The position numbers and the translations under genes are program-made. DNA of 64,000 nt from DATKMK01 sp035541895 (GTDB lineage Bacteria > Desulfobacterota > Binatia > HRBIN30 > JACQVA1), in NCBI GenBank assembly GCA_035541895.1, contig DATKMK010000021.1, positions 79,702-143,701 of the forward strand. The letters are read 5' to 3'. This document shows, piece after piece, positions 1-8,042 of this stretch (position 1 is the first letter of the stretch; each line of letters opens with the position of its first letter). Below the pieces are notes generated by a model. It saw only the letters and a program-made list of their open reading frames with translations. It was not told where the DNA came from and made no database searches.

Positions 1-156
1 GACGGTGAGCCACTGACTGGCGTCGTTGACGTGGACGATCTCGCAGTCGGGAAATTCGCGACGGAGAACCGCACCGATGCGCGCGACCGCTTCGGGATCG
101 TCGTCGGCGAGCACGACGCGACGCAACGTAAGTGGAGCCGCAGTGGCCGATTGCAT
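1..156 (-). CDS. Response regulator receiver domain, N-terminal fragment (runs off left edge)
   Basis: Reading leftward from an ATG at 156, the frame stays open to base 1 (52 codons). It encodes a receiver-domain start: a short tail, then the beta-1 strand RRVVLADDDPEAV with the acidic DDD cluster that binds Mg2+ in CheY-like domains, followed by helix 1 and strand 2 (FPDCEIVHVNDA). The phosphoacceptor aspartate and any output domain lie outside the window. It is probably a two-component regulator, perhaps working with the kinases encoded just to its right on the same strand, but 168 bases separate it from rsmH, so co-transcription is uncertain. Confidence 0.75.
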   Translation of the reverse strand, partial: MQSATAAPLTLRRVVLADDDPEAVARIGAVLRREFPDCEIVHVNDASQWLTV

Positions 157-324
157 GACCCGCCTCGTCTCACCAGCCGCCGATGAACCGTCGATCCCCT
201 CTTGGATTGCTCCAACGATTGGGCATCGGATGGGCGGGGACAATGGCGCAGCAACAGAGTATTGCCACTGCACCGCTGTGGTCAAGCACCAATTTTACGC
301 TTGGCGGCGGAATCGGCGAAGCAG

Positions 325-1227
325 CTAGCGTTTCTCGGCAACCCTCAATTTAGCGCTGGCGGCGCGCGAATTGGCGGTAATCTCTCGCTCCGACGGCCTG
401 ACCGGGCGTTTGGTGAGCACGTCGAGTCGCCCTGCCGCGCGCTCGGCGACGAAGAATTGTTTGACCAGGCGGTCTTCAAGCGAATGAAAGGCGATGACCG
501 CCAGACGACCGCCGGGCCGAAGGACCGACACCGCTTGCGGGAGCACGCGGCGGATCGCCTCGAGTTCATCGTTCACCGCGATGCGTAACGCTTGGAAGAT
601 GCGCGCCGCAGAGCGGGCGGCGCGCCAGCGCACGCGTGCCGGCAGTGCGGCAGTGACGACGTCGAGGAGTTGGGTGGTCGTCATGATCGGCGCTCGCTCG
701 CGCTCGAACAGAATTCGACCGGCGATCCGTCCGGCGAAGCGTTCCTCACCGAAATCACGGAAGATCGCGGCCAATTCATCAACGGCACGGGTGCGGATGA
801 TGTCGGCGGCGGTCTCCAACGACGTATCCGCGGGGTCGAAGCGCATGTCGAGCGGCTCGGTGCGCGCGAAGCTGAAACCGCGGCCGCTGAGGTCGAAGTG
901 GTACGAACTGAGTCCGAGATCGAGCAGCACCCCGTCGACCGGACCGAAGCGCTGCGCATCGACGAGGGCCGACAAGTCGGCGAAGCTCGCGGTGACGAGT
1001 ACGAGGCGACCCGCGTCGATGCAGGCTGCGAGTCGCTCGCGCACGCCCGTGAGCAGGGTCGCGTCACGGTCCACGCCGAGCACCCGACCATCGGGGGCGC
1101 TGTGCGCCAAGATCGCTGCGCTGTGCCCACCGCCGTCGATGGTCGCGTCCACAAACCGCCCGCCCGGGCCGCGAACCAGATACGCGACCACTTCGTCGAG
1201 CAGGACGGGTTGGTGCACAGGGTTCAT
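325..1227 (-). CDS. rsmH: 16S rRNA (cytosine(1402)-N(4))-methyltransferase
   Basis: A 300-residue protein of normal family length, methylating N4 of C1402 in the 16S rRNA P site with S-adenosylmethionine. Family motifs are intact: HQPVLLDEVVAYL at the N-terminus, the SAM-binding loop DATIDGGGHSAAIL, GVDRDATLL, DGVLLDLGLSSYHFD, the FQALRIAVNDELE helix and VIAFHSLEDRLVKQFF near the C-terminus. The start overlaps the end of the upstream sensor kinase by 4 bases (1224-1227), so translation is probably coupled. The gene usually lies in the mraZ-rsmH-ftsL division cluster; none of those partners is seen here. Confidence 0.95.
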   Translation of the reverse strand: MNPVHQPVLLDEVVAYLVRGPGGRFVDATIDGGGHSAAILAHSAPDGRVLGVDRDATLLTGVRERLAACIDAGRLVLVTASFADLSALVDAQRFGPVDGVLLDLGLSSYHFDLSGRGFSFARTEPLDMRFDPADTSLETAADIIRTRAVDELAAIFRDFGEERFAGRIAGRILFERERAPIMTTTQLLDVVTAALPARVRWRAARSAARIFQALRIAVNDELEAIRRVLPQAVSVLRPGGRLAVIAFHSLEDRLVKQFFVAERAAGRLDVLTKRPVRPSEREITANSRAASAKLRVAEKR

Positions 1228-3017
1228 CGTCGACTCCGCGCAGCGGGCGGTTCGAGCGGGAGTCGAACGCGAAAGCAGGACCCTTGATGCAGCACGCTGT
1301 CGACAGTGATTGACCCTTGCAGCGCGTCGAGTAGTCGCCGAACGATGTGAAGGCCCAATCCCACACCCGCCGACCCATGCGCCGGCTGACGTTGCACCTG
1401 ATGGAACGGGTCAAAGATCAACGGCAGATCCTTCGGCGCGATGCCGATGCCGGTGTCGCGCACGCTCAGTTCGATGGCGTCGCCGGATCGCTCCGCGGCG
1501 ACCTCGATCCGCCCCGCGTCGGTGAACTTCACCGCGTTCACGATCAAGTTCTTGAGCACTACCTTCAGCTTCAGCGGGTCGGTCGTCAGTGGGGGCAAAT
1601 CGGGGGCGACGCTCCAGCGAAATTCGACTCCCGGCTTCTCCCGGACGATCTGCGTCTCGTTGTCGAGGTCGGCCATCAGCCTCTGAACCGACATGGTCTC
1701 GATCGACAGCGGGATGCGTCCGGTTTCGAGGCGGCTCAAGTCGAGCGTCGTGTTCACCAAGTCGAGCAACTCGCGGGCCCGCGCGCGAACACGCGCGATC
1801 GTCTCGCGCTGCTCCGGGGTCAGGCTGCCGAAGGTATGGTCGAGCAGTAAATCGTTGTAGCCGAGGATGACGTGCAGCGGGGTCCGCAGCTCGTGCGACA
1901 TACTGGCGACGAAGTCGGCCTTCAGGTTGTTCGCGCGCGCCAGCGCCTCCACCAGCCGCGCGTTCTCCAACGCGAGTGATGCCGACTGGGCGATACCGCG
2001 GGCGATCCGCTCGTGCTTCGGGGAGAAGGGCGCTTCGCGCCCGCGATAGCCGGCCGTCAAGATGCCGGCGATCTCGGTGCCGCGCCGCAGCGCGACGTAG
2101 AGGGTGTGAGAAACGCCGTACTGTGCCTGCAGCGCCGGTAGCACCGGGATCGTCGCATCGTCGCTGGACACCTGGATGAGCTCCTGCTCACGGAAACGAT
2201 CGAGCAGCTTGGTTACCACGGTGCCAGGAAAGCGCATCACTCGCACGGACTCGGACTGTTCGGCTGTGTCACCGAATCCGGACATTGGGACGAATGTCTG
2301 CGTTTCGTTTTCCCACAGGAACGTATGACTCGAATCACATCGGAGAACTTCCGCCGTCAATTGCGACAACCGATCGAGGAGAACCGGAGTGTCGAGTGAG
2401 GAAATGATCTCGCGACCGACGCGCGCCAATGCGTTGGCCACTTCCGCTTCTTCCTGGTGGACCCGAAACAGCTCGGTCTCGGCGCGGCGATGTTCGCTCA
2501 CATCTTGCGCCGCCCCGACGATCCGCGCGGTTCGTTGCCGCGCCGCATCCCACACCGGGCGACAGTAGCTGCGCAGCCAGCGTACATCGCCGTTCTTGGT
2601 CAAAATCCGGTACTCGCTGACGTCATCGTGACCGGCGAGCAGTCGTTGATGCTGCTGCAGCGCGATCCGCAGGTCGTCTGGATGAATCACCGAGGTCCAG
2701 TCCCGGGTGTCGATGTCGTCGTCGCTGTAGCCGCTTGCGCGCCGAAATCTATCGGACACCCATTCGCGCACCAGCGAGCCGTCAGGCTCGACGCGAAAGG
2801 CGTACATCCAATCAGATGTGAGTTCCGCGACCGCTCGATAGCACTCTTCCCAGACCGGGCCGGCGGCGGTGGGGTTGGCCGTCGCCGGGGTTCGCGATTG
2901 CGACTGGCGCGGGGCGGTTCGGCGCTCGCCTCGACGTTTGTTGGCCACGGCTCGACTCGTTCCGGCTCTGCGCCTCAATACGAACTCAGGGTGGTTTCCC
3001 GTCGTCTCGCGACTCAC
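1224..3017 (-). CDS. PAS-GAF sensor histidine kinase
   Basis: A 597-residue soluble kinase without membrane segments. In order: a basic tail; a PAS/PAC region around residues 55-180 (WMYAFRVEPDGSL, then YRILTKNGDVRWLRS); a GAF domain around 190-355; a dimerisation domain with the phosphoacceptor His in SMSHELRTPLHVILGY (about residue 375); and an ATPase domain with N box NLIVNAVKFTD, G1 RDTGIGIAP and G2 GVGLGLHIVRRL. It overlaps rsmH downstream and the hybrid kinase upstream by 4 bases each, so the three form one operon. Its GAF-kinase half is strongly similar to that of the neighbouring kinase, suggesting tandem duplication. The signal sensed is unknown. Confidence 0.92.
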   Translation of the reverse strand: MSRETTGNHPEFVLRRRAGTSRAVANKRRGERRTAPRQSQSRTPATANPTAAGPVWEECYRAVAELTSDWMYAFRVEPDGSLVREWVSDRFRRASGYSDDDIDTRDWTSVIHPDDLRIALQQHQRLLAGHDDVSEYRILTKNGDVRWLRSYCRPVWDAARQRTARIVGAAQDVSEHRRAETELFRVHQEEAEVANALARVGREIISSLDTPVLLDRLSQLTAEVLRCDSSHTFLWENETQTFVPMSGFGDTAEQSESVRVMRFPGTVVTKLLDRFREQELIQVSSDDATIPVLPALQAQYGVSHTLYVALRRGTEIAGILTAGYRGREAPFSPKHERIARGIAQSASLALENARLVEALARANNLKADFVASMSHELRTPLHVILGYNDLLLDHTFGSLTPEQRETIARVRARARELLDLVNTTLDLSRLETGRIPLSIETMSVQRLMADLDNETQIVREKPGVEFRWSVAPDLPPLTTDPLKLKVVLKNLIVNAVKFTDAGRIEVAAERSGDAIELSVRDTGIGIAPKDLPLIFDPFHQVQRQPAHGSAGVGLGLHIVRRLLDALQGSITVDSVLHQGSCFRVRLPLEPPAARSRR

Positions 3018-4693
3018 ACCATCGGCGCTTCGGCGTCCAAACGCTCGGGGATCCAGACCCGAAAGGTCGAGCCGCGATCCACCTCGCTCTCGACCGCGAT
3101 GGTGCCGCCGAGCGCTTCAGTCAGACGACGGGCGATGTACAACCCCAGGCCGACGCCGCCATAGCGGCGGGTCGACGAACTGTCGCCTTGGCGGAAGGGT
3201 TCGAAGATGACCGCACGGGTCTCCAGTGGAATCCCGATGCCGGTATCGTAGACGGTGATCTCGACGCCGCCGTCACGCAGCGCCGTGCTGATGGTGATGC
3301 GCCCGTGTTCCGTGAACTTCAGCGCGTTGGTGACGAGGTTTTTGATCACCACCTTGAGCTTGACGGCGTCGGTGCGTAGTACGACGGCCCGGGCCGGCCG
3401 CTGCCAGACGACCTCGACGCCGGGCCGACTGATCGCCGCACGGGTTTCGCTTTCGAGTTGATCAAGCAGCGCATGGAGCCCGACTTCAGCAATCTCCAAG
3501 GGCAAGCGTCCGTTCTCGATGCGGCTGAGGTTGAGCGTGGCGTTGATGAGTTCGAGGAGTTCCTGCGAGCGTTTGTCGACCTTGCGCAACGTTTCCGCCT
3601 GTTCGGGCGTCAAGGGACCGAACTCGCCGTCCAGCAGCAACATGCCGTAGCCGATGATCACGTTCAGCGGCGTGCGCAACTCATGCGACATGGTGGCCAC
3701 GAAGTCCGATTTGATCCGACTGGCGCGCTCGAGTTCTTCGACCAGTTGCGCGTTGGCGAGCGCCAGCGACGCCAGGTGGGCGATGCCCGCCCCGAGGCGT
3801 TGCTGCTGGCGGGTGAATCGGCGGCCACGGCTGCGGTGCGCGGCGGTCTGAAAGCCGATCAGGTTTGCTCCTCGCCGCAGGGGAAGGTACAGAACCACCG
3901 TGATGCCGAGGTCGCGCGCGAGAGCGGGAATCTCGCGTGACGGATAGTCCCCCATCACGATTTGAACGACCCCCTGTTGGTCGAACGCTACGAGCAGCTC
4001 GCTCATGACCGCCCGCGGCAAGCGCAAGACCCGGGTTGCCTCGCGCTCCTCGGGCGGATCGCCGTAGCTCGACACCGCGACGTACGCGTCATCTTTGGAA
4101 TGCCACAGCCAGGTCCGACTGACGTCGCACTGCAAGACTTCGGTCGTCAGGCGACACAGCGACTCCAACAGTCGGGGTGTATCGAGCGACGAAATCAGCG
4201 CCTCGCTCACGCGCGCGATGGCGGCGGTGATTTCCGCCTCCTCACGTCCTTCCGCCTCGGCACGGGCGCGCTCGCGCCGCATGGCCGCGTCACGCAACTC
4301 ACGGGTGACCGCCGGCACCAGACGGGCCAGCCGATCCTTCATCAGGTAGTCGTGAGCGCCCGCCCTCATCATTTCCACCGCGAACTCCTCACCCACATCG
4401 CCCGAGACGATGATGAACGGCAGGTCGAGTCCACTTGCGTGCAGCACCCGGAGCGCCGCCGGACCGCTGAAACGCGGCAGCGAGTAGTCACAGATGACGA
4501 GGTCCCACTCGGGTTGCTGCAGCGCCGCGGACATGGCCGCCGCATCTTCGACGCACGTCACGCGCGGGGCGTAGCCGCCGCGACGCAACTCGGCGGTCAC
4601 CAATTCGGCGTCGTCTTTTGAATCTTCAACCAACAAGACTCGCAGGAGCGTGCCGTCTTGCGGCGCCTCGGCTGCGGACTGCGTGTCAGGCAT
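3014..4693 (-). CDS. Receiver-GAF hybrid histidine kinase
   Basis: A 559-residue protein. The N-terminal receiver domain (about residues 14-130) has VLLVEDSKDDAE, phosphoacceptor Asp in LVICDYSLPRFSG and the conserved Lys in HDYLMKDRLA. A GAF domain follows (about 150-325), then a His-containing dimerisation helix (MSHELRTPLNVIIGY) and an ATPase domain (NLVTNALKFTE, YDTGIGIPLE, GVGLGLYIARRL). A receiver at the front suggests it is itself regulated by phosphotransfer. It is first in the operon with the PAS-GAF kinase and rsmH. No transmembrane segment is visible, so it acts in the cytoplasm. Confidence 0.92.
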   Translation of the reverse strand: MPDTQSAAEAPQDGTLLRVLLVEDSKDDAELVTAELRRGGYAPRVTCVEDAAAMSAALQQPEWDLVICDYSLPRFSGPAALRVLHASGLDLPFIIVSGDVGEEFAVEMMRAGAHDYLMKDRLARLVPAVTRELRDAAMRRERARAEAEGREEAEITAAIARVSEALISSLDTPRLLESLCRLTTEVLQCDVSRTWLWHSKDDAYVAVSSYGDPPEEREATRVLRLPRAVMSELLVAFDQQGVVQIVMGDYPSREIPALARDLGITVVLYLPLRRGANLIGFQTAAHRSRGRRFTRQQQRLGAGIAHLASLALANAQLVEELERASRIKSDFVATMSHELRTPLNVIIGYGMLLLDGEFGPLTPEQAETLRKVDKRSQELLELINATLNLSRIENGRLPLEIAEVGLHALLDQLESETRAAISRPGVEVVWQRPARAVVLRTDAVKLKVVIKNLVTNALKFTEHGRITISTALRDGGVEITVYDTGIGIPLETRAVIFEPFRQGDSSSTRRYGGVGLGLYIARRLTEALGGTIAVESEVDRGSTFRVWIPERLDAEAPMV

Positions 4694-4843
4694 CTCAAAT
4701 CAAAAGTAGCGCATCATCACGCCTTGCAGAAGAGCAAATCCGACGCGACAGGCCCCGCCGAGCGCGAGCGAAGAATTCACCGCGGCGCCTTCATCCCGTC
4801 GTGCCAAACGGCTAAGGTGCGGCGCTGGTTGCAGGAGGGCCCA

Positions 4844-6235
4844 ATGCGATCGTGGCTGCGACGGGTGGTGACGAGTCTGATTCTGTTGGCCGCGCTGCGC
4901 GCGGGCGCCGACGCGGCACCGCCGTCGCACGTCTTCATCGTGCTCATCGACGGGCTGGACGCCACTCGACTCACCGAGCAACTGACGCCGACACTGTGGG
5001 GGCTCGCGCACGGCGCGAGCGGACACGCCACCTTCTATCCCGACGGCCGATCGGTCATTCCAAGCGTGACCAATACCAATCATGCAGCGGTGATGACCGC
5101 GGCGTACGCCGAGGCTCATGGAGTGGTCGGCAATGCCTTTTGGGAGCGCAAGCCGGGCCGTGCTCCGACCGGTTCGGAGTCTGCGCGGTTCCTGCAGGTC
5201 GAGACTCTCTTCACGGTCATCGAACACGAACGGCCCGAGTTGCGGACTGCCGGGCTGTTCGGCAAGTCGCGACTGGCGGGGCTGTTCAGGAAGGCGCGCC
5301 ATCAGTTGCCGCCCGACCATTTGTGGGGTGACGTGATCACCGAGACCGAAAGCTTCGATGCCCGCGCGGGGTTTGCCTCCGATCAGCGAACGATGGACGA
5401 GGTGTTGCGCACGCTCACGCTGGAGGCGCCGAATTTCATGTTCGCGGCGCTACCCGATGTCGATCGGACCTCGCACATGTTCGGCCCCGACTCGCACGAA
5501 GCGCGCCGGGCACTGCTCGAAGCCGATCGGCAAGTGAGCCGACTGGTCGAGGTGCTGCGCCGTCGCGGCCTGTGGCCGCGAACCGTGCTGATGGTCACCG
5601 CCGATCACGGCATGTCGTCGGTGGCGCCGAATGTCGGGGCGGGGCGTCCGTATCCGCTCGTGCTGTTCGGCCGCGAGTTGGCGCGCGCCGGCTTCAACGA
5701 TGTCGTGCCGGTGGCGAACGGCTCAGTCGAAACCCTGGCGTTGCCCGGCCATGCGCCGGTATCGCTCGGCGATCGCGACGCGCAGCGGCTCGCTGACATT
5801 CGCAAGTTGGCGCTCGCGCAACCCGAGGTGGCGGAAGCGTGGTATCGCCTGCCCAACGCGAGTGACGGCGGCGACGAGTTCACCCTCTCGCACGCCCACC
5901 CGGACTGGCACATCAATCACCCGCGTCTCGGTGAGCTGATTTTGGTGGCGAAGCCCAACCATCACTTCGGCGACCCGTTCACCCCGCACCTCGGCGGACT
6001 GGAAGGCAACCACGGCGGTCCCAACGAGGCGCATATTCCGATCATCATCGCCGGCGGCGATTCGCGCATTCGATCTCAAGTTGTTGGGCCAAACGGTTCG
6101 ACGCCAAGCGCGGCGAACCCTGACCTCGGGGCAACCGCCGCATGGCTTCTCGGTGTCCGGATGCCGCGGCTGACCAATGGCAAGCCGGTGCCGAGCGAGT
6201 CGGCCGGGCGCGTGTTGCGAGAAGCGTTCGAATAG
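4844..6235 (+). CDS. Secreted alkaline-phosphatase-superfamily phosphodiesterase
   Basis: Start at 4844 is chosen because GGAGGG lies just upstream (4834-4839) and the protein then opens with a signal peptide (MRSWLRRVVTSLILLAAL..ADA). The 463-residue product belongs to the type I phosphodiesterase/nucleotide pyrophosphatase family. Metal ligands are visible in VFIVLIDGLDATRL, the nucleophile Thr in SVTNTNHAAVMTAAY, and further ligands in LPDVDRTSHMFG, VTADHGMSS and LEGNHGGPNEAHIP. It should hydrolyse phosphodiesters or nucleotides in the periplasm or outside. It is transcribed alone, divergent from the kinase operon. Confidence 0.88.
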   Translation: MRSWLRRVVTSLILLAALRAGADAAPPSHVFIVLIDGLDATRLTEQLTPTLWGLAHGASGHATFYPDGRSVIPSVTNTNHAAVMTAAYAEAHGVVGNAFWERKPGRAPTGSESARFLQVETLFTVIEHERPELRTAGLFGKSRLAGLFRKARHQLPPDHLWGDVITETESFDARAGFASDQRTMDEVLRTLTLEAPNFMFAALPDVDRTSHMFGPDSHEARRALLEADRQVSRLVEVLRRRGLWPRTVLMVTADHGMSSVAPNVGAGRPYPLVLFGRELARAGFNDVVPVANGSVETLALPGHAPVSLGDRDAQRLADIRKLALAQPEVAEAWYRLPNASDGGDEFTLSHAHPDWHINHPRLGELILVAKPNHHFGDPFTPHLGGLEGNHGGPNEAHIPIIIAGGDSRIRSQVVGPNGSTPSAANPDLGATAAWLLGVRMPRLTNGKPVPSESAGRVLREAFE

Positions 6236-6264
6236 AGAATGAAGCCGCGTGAGCTGGGCGCGGC

Positions 6265-7449
6265 TCAGGTTCGCAGCGATCGCGTGTACCAGCTCACGAC
6301 GAGCAGCAGACTGGCGGAGACGAAGAAGACGGCGCGTAACCCAACATGCGCCGCGACATATCCGCCCGAGAGCGGCCCGAGCAGATTCCCCAACATCGTC
6401 GCGCTCGAACTGAGACCCATGACGCCGCCGCGGCGCTCGGCCGGGCTGCCCGCAGTCACGAAGCCGAACAGCGTCGGCAGCACGCCCGCGACGAACGCGC
6501 CGTAGATCAGTCGCAAGACGAACAGTTGTGCGATACCCGTCACCAGTCCTTGCAGGATGAGGGTGATCGCCGAACCGATCAGCGCAATCGTGAGCGCACC
6601 GTGAAAGCCGCGGCGGTCGCCTCGCCGACCCCACCACGGCCCGGCCACCAACGCGGTGATACCGGTGGCGGCGTAGAGGATGCCGGTGGTGGTTGAGAGC
6701 ACGCGCGATTGCACCCCGAGTTGCTCGACGAACAGGACGAACACCGGCTGCAACGTGGTGATCAGCAGTTGCGATGCGATGATAGCGAGCAACGCGCGGC
6801 GCAAGGTCGGGCCTTCCCACGCGACTCGCAGGTAGTCACGGACCGACGGAGTGCCGGTGACCAACGGTGTCGCTTGACGCGGCTCCCTCAACGTCGTTGC
6901 TGCAACGACCCCGCCGCACGCGCACAGCACGCCGACGACGAGGAAGATTGCACGATAGCCGATCACGTCGGCCAGCACGCCGCCGAGCAGTGGCCCGATG
7001 AGACCGGCCGCGGGCACAACCCCCTGAAGCAGGCCGAGCGCGTAGCCCCGTTGATTGTCGGGGACCGTCACGGACACCAGCGCCATGCCCGCAGCGAGGA
7101 AGCCGGAGACGCCGCCGAGTGCCAAACGCCACACGAACAACGTGCCGACGGTGTAGGCGAGCGCCATGCCGACGTAGCACAGCGCGCTGCCGATCAGCGC
7201 ACGCACGACCATCAGCTTCTGCCCGTAGCGATCGCCGAGCGTTCCCCACAGCGGCGTTGCAATGAACGACACCATGAACGGACCCGACAGCAGCAGTCCG
7301 CTCCAGCGCGTCACGTCGGCCACCTCGGTGATGCCGAGTTGGCGCACGTAGAGCGGAATGAACGGCAGAATCAACGACAATCCGGTGAACGCCGCGAATT
7401 CGATCGTCCACAGCACGTACAAATTTCTGCGCCACGTTTCTCTTGCCAC
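6265..7449 (-). CDS. MFS transporter, probable drug:H+ antiporter type
   Basis: A 394-residue protein with about twelve hydrophobic segments, the standard MFS size. The loop between segments 2 and 3 carries the MFS signature (WGTLGDRYGQK), repeated in degenerate form in the second half (WWGRRGDRRGF). The segment starting GGVSGFLAAGMALVS resembles motif C of exporters, so an efflux pump of the DHA1 type is likely. It lies convergent to the phosphodiesterase and divergent from the next gene; no substrate can be inferred. Confidence 0.88.
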   Translation of the reverse strand: MARETWRRNLYVLWTIEFAAFTGLSLILPFIPLYVRQLGITEVADVTRWSGLLLSGPFMVSFIATPLWGTLGDRYGQKLMVVRALIGSALCYVGMALAYTVGTLFVWRLALGGVSGFLAAGMALVSVTVPDNQRGYALGLLQGVVPAAGLIGPLLGGVLADVIGYRAIFLVVGVLCACGGVVAATTLREPRQATPLVTGTPSVRDYLRVAWEGPTLRRALLAIIASQLLITTLQPVFVLFVEQLGVQSRVLSTTTGILYAATGITALVAGPWWGRRGDRRGFHGALTIALIGSAITLILQGLVTGIAQLFVLRLIYGAFVAGVLPTLFGFVTAGSPAERRGGVMGLSSSATMLGNLLGPLSGGYVAAHVGLRAVFFVSASLLLVVSWYTRSLRT

Positions 7450-7547
7450 GAAGTCTCCCGCCGCGGTGGTCGATCGTGCTTAACAAGCGCGCGGCGTCCG
7501 GGCAACGCGGTGGCCACTGTTGGCGGGAGCGGAGTTTATGCTAAGCG

Positions 7548-8042
7548 GTGAACACCATGACGAATGGACGGTTGTGGCGGTTGCTGGCGCTGGCGCTCGT
7601 GCTGTCGGCCGATCTTGCATGGGCTCAGCAGGCGCGCCCCGCTGCCGTCGCCGACCTCGCACGCTCTGCGGATACGATCGTGTTGACCGCCTGCGACGCC
7701 GGCGCGAGCCGCTGGCTCGATGAACCGCACATCATCGTGACTGCGCATAGCTGTCACGTGGAGCGCGCCTTCAAAGGGCAGACAGACCAAGTCGTCACCG
7801 TCCAAGTGCTCGGCGGTACCGTCGGTACCACCGGCATGATCTCGTCCGGCAGCGTGTCGCTGACGGCGGGTGCGGACCTGGTGTTGATGCTGCAACGCAG
7901 TCGGTTTGGCGACTACTACGTCGTTGCCGGGGGTGCGGGCGGGGTGTTGCCGGTGGCGCGACGCGTCGGGCAACGAACGGTGCGCGGCATGTCGCTCGAC
8001 GACTTCTCCCACTGGGTCGACGCGGAGGCGCTGCCGCGATGA
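7548..8042 (+). CDS. Secreted protein of unknown function
   Basis: A 164-residue protein beginning with a signal peptide (MTNGRLWRLLALALVLSADLAWAQQ). The mature part has beta-strand-like segments and two cysteines (TACDAG, AHSCHVERAF). The stop codon overlaps the start of the metalloprotease by 4 bases (ATGA at 8039-8042), so the two are translationally coupled. No family is recognised with certainty. An accessory, substrate-binding or inhibitory role towards the protease is possible but rests only on the coupling. A second possible ATG lies three codons in (MTNGR). Confidence 0.8.
   Translation: MNTMTNGRLWRLLALALVLSADLAWAQQARPAAVADLARSADTIVLTACDAGASRWLDEPHIIVTAHSCHVERAFKGQTDQVVTVQVLGGTVGTTGMISSGSVSLTAGADLVLMLQRSRFGDYYVVAGGAGGVLPVARRVGQRTVRGMSLDDFSHWVDAEALPR

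Noticed and set aside
5723..6820. 365-codon minus-strand frame crossing two genes
   Set aside because: It spans the 3' halves of the phosphodiesterase and transporter genes in a third frame and has an Arg-rich composition without any fold signature.
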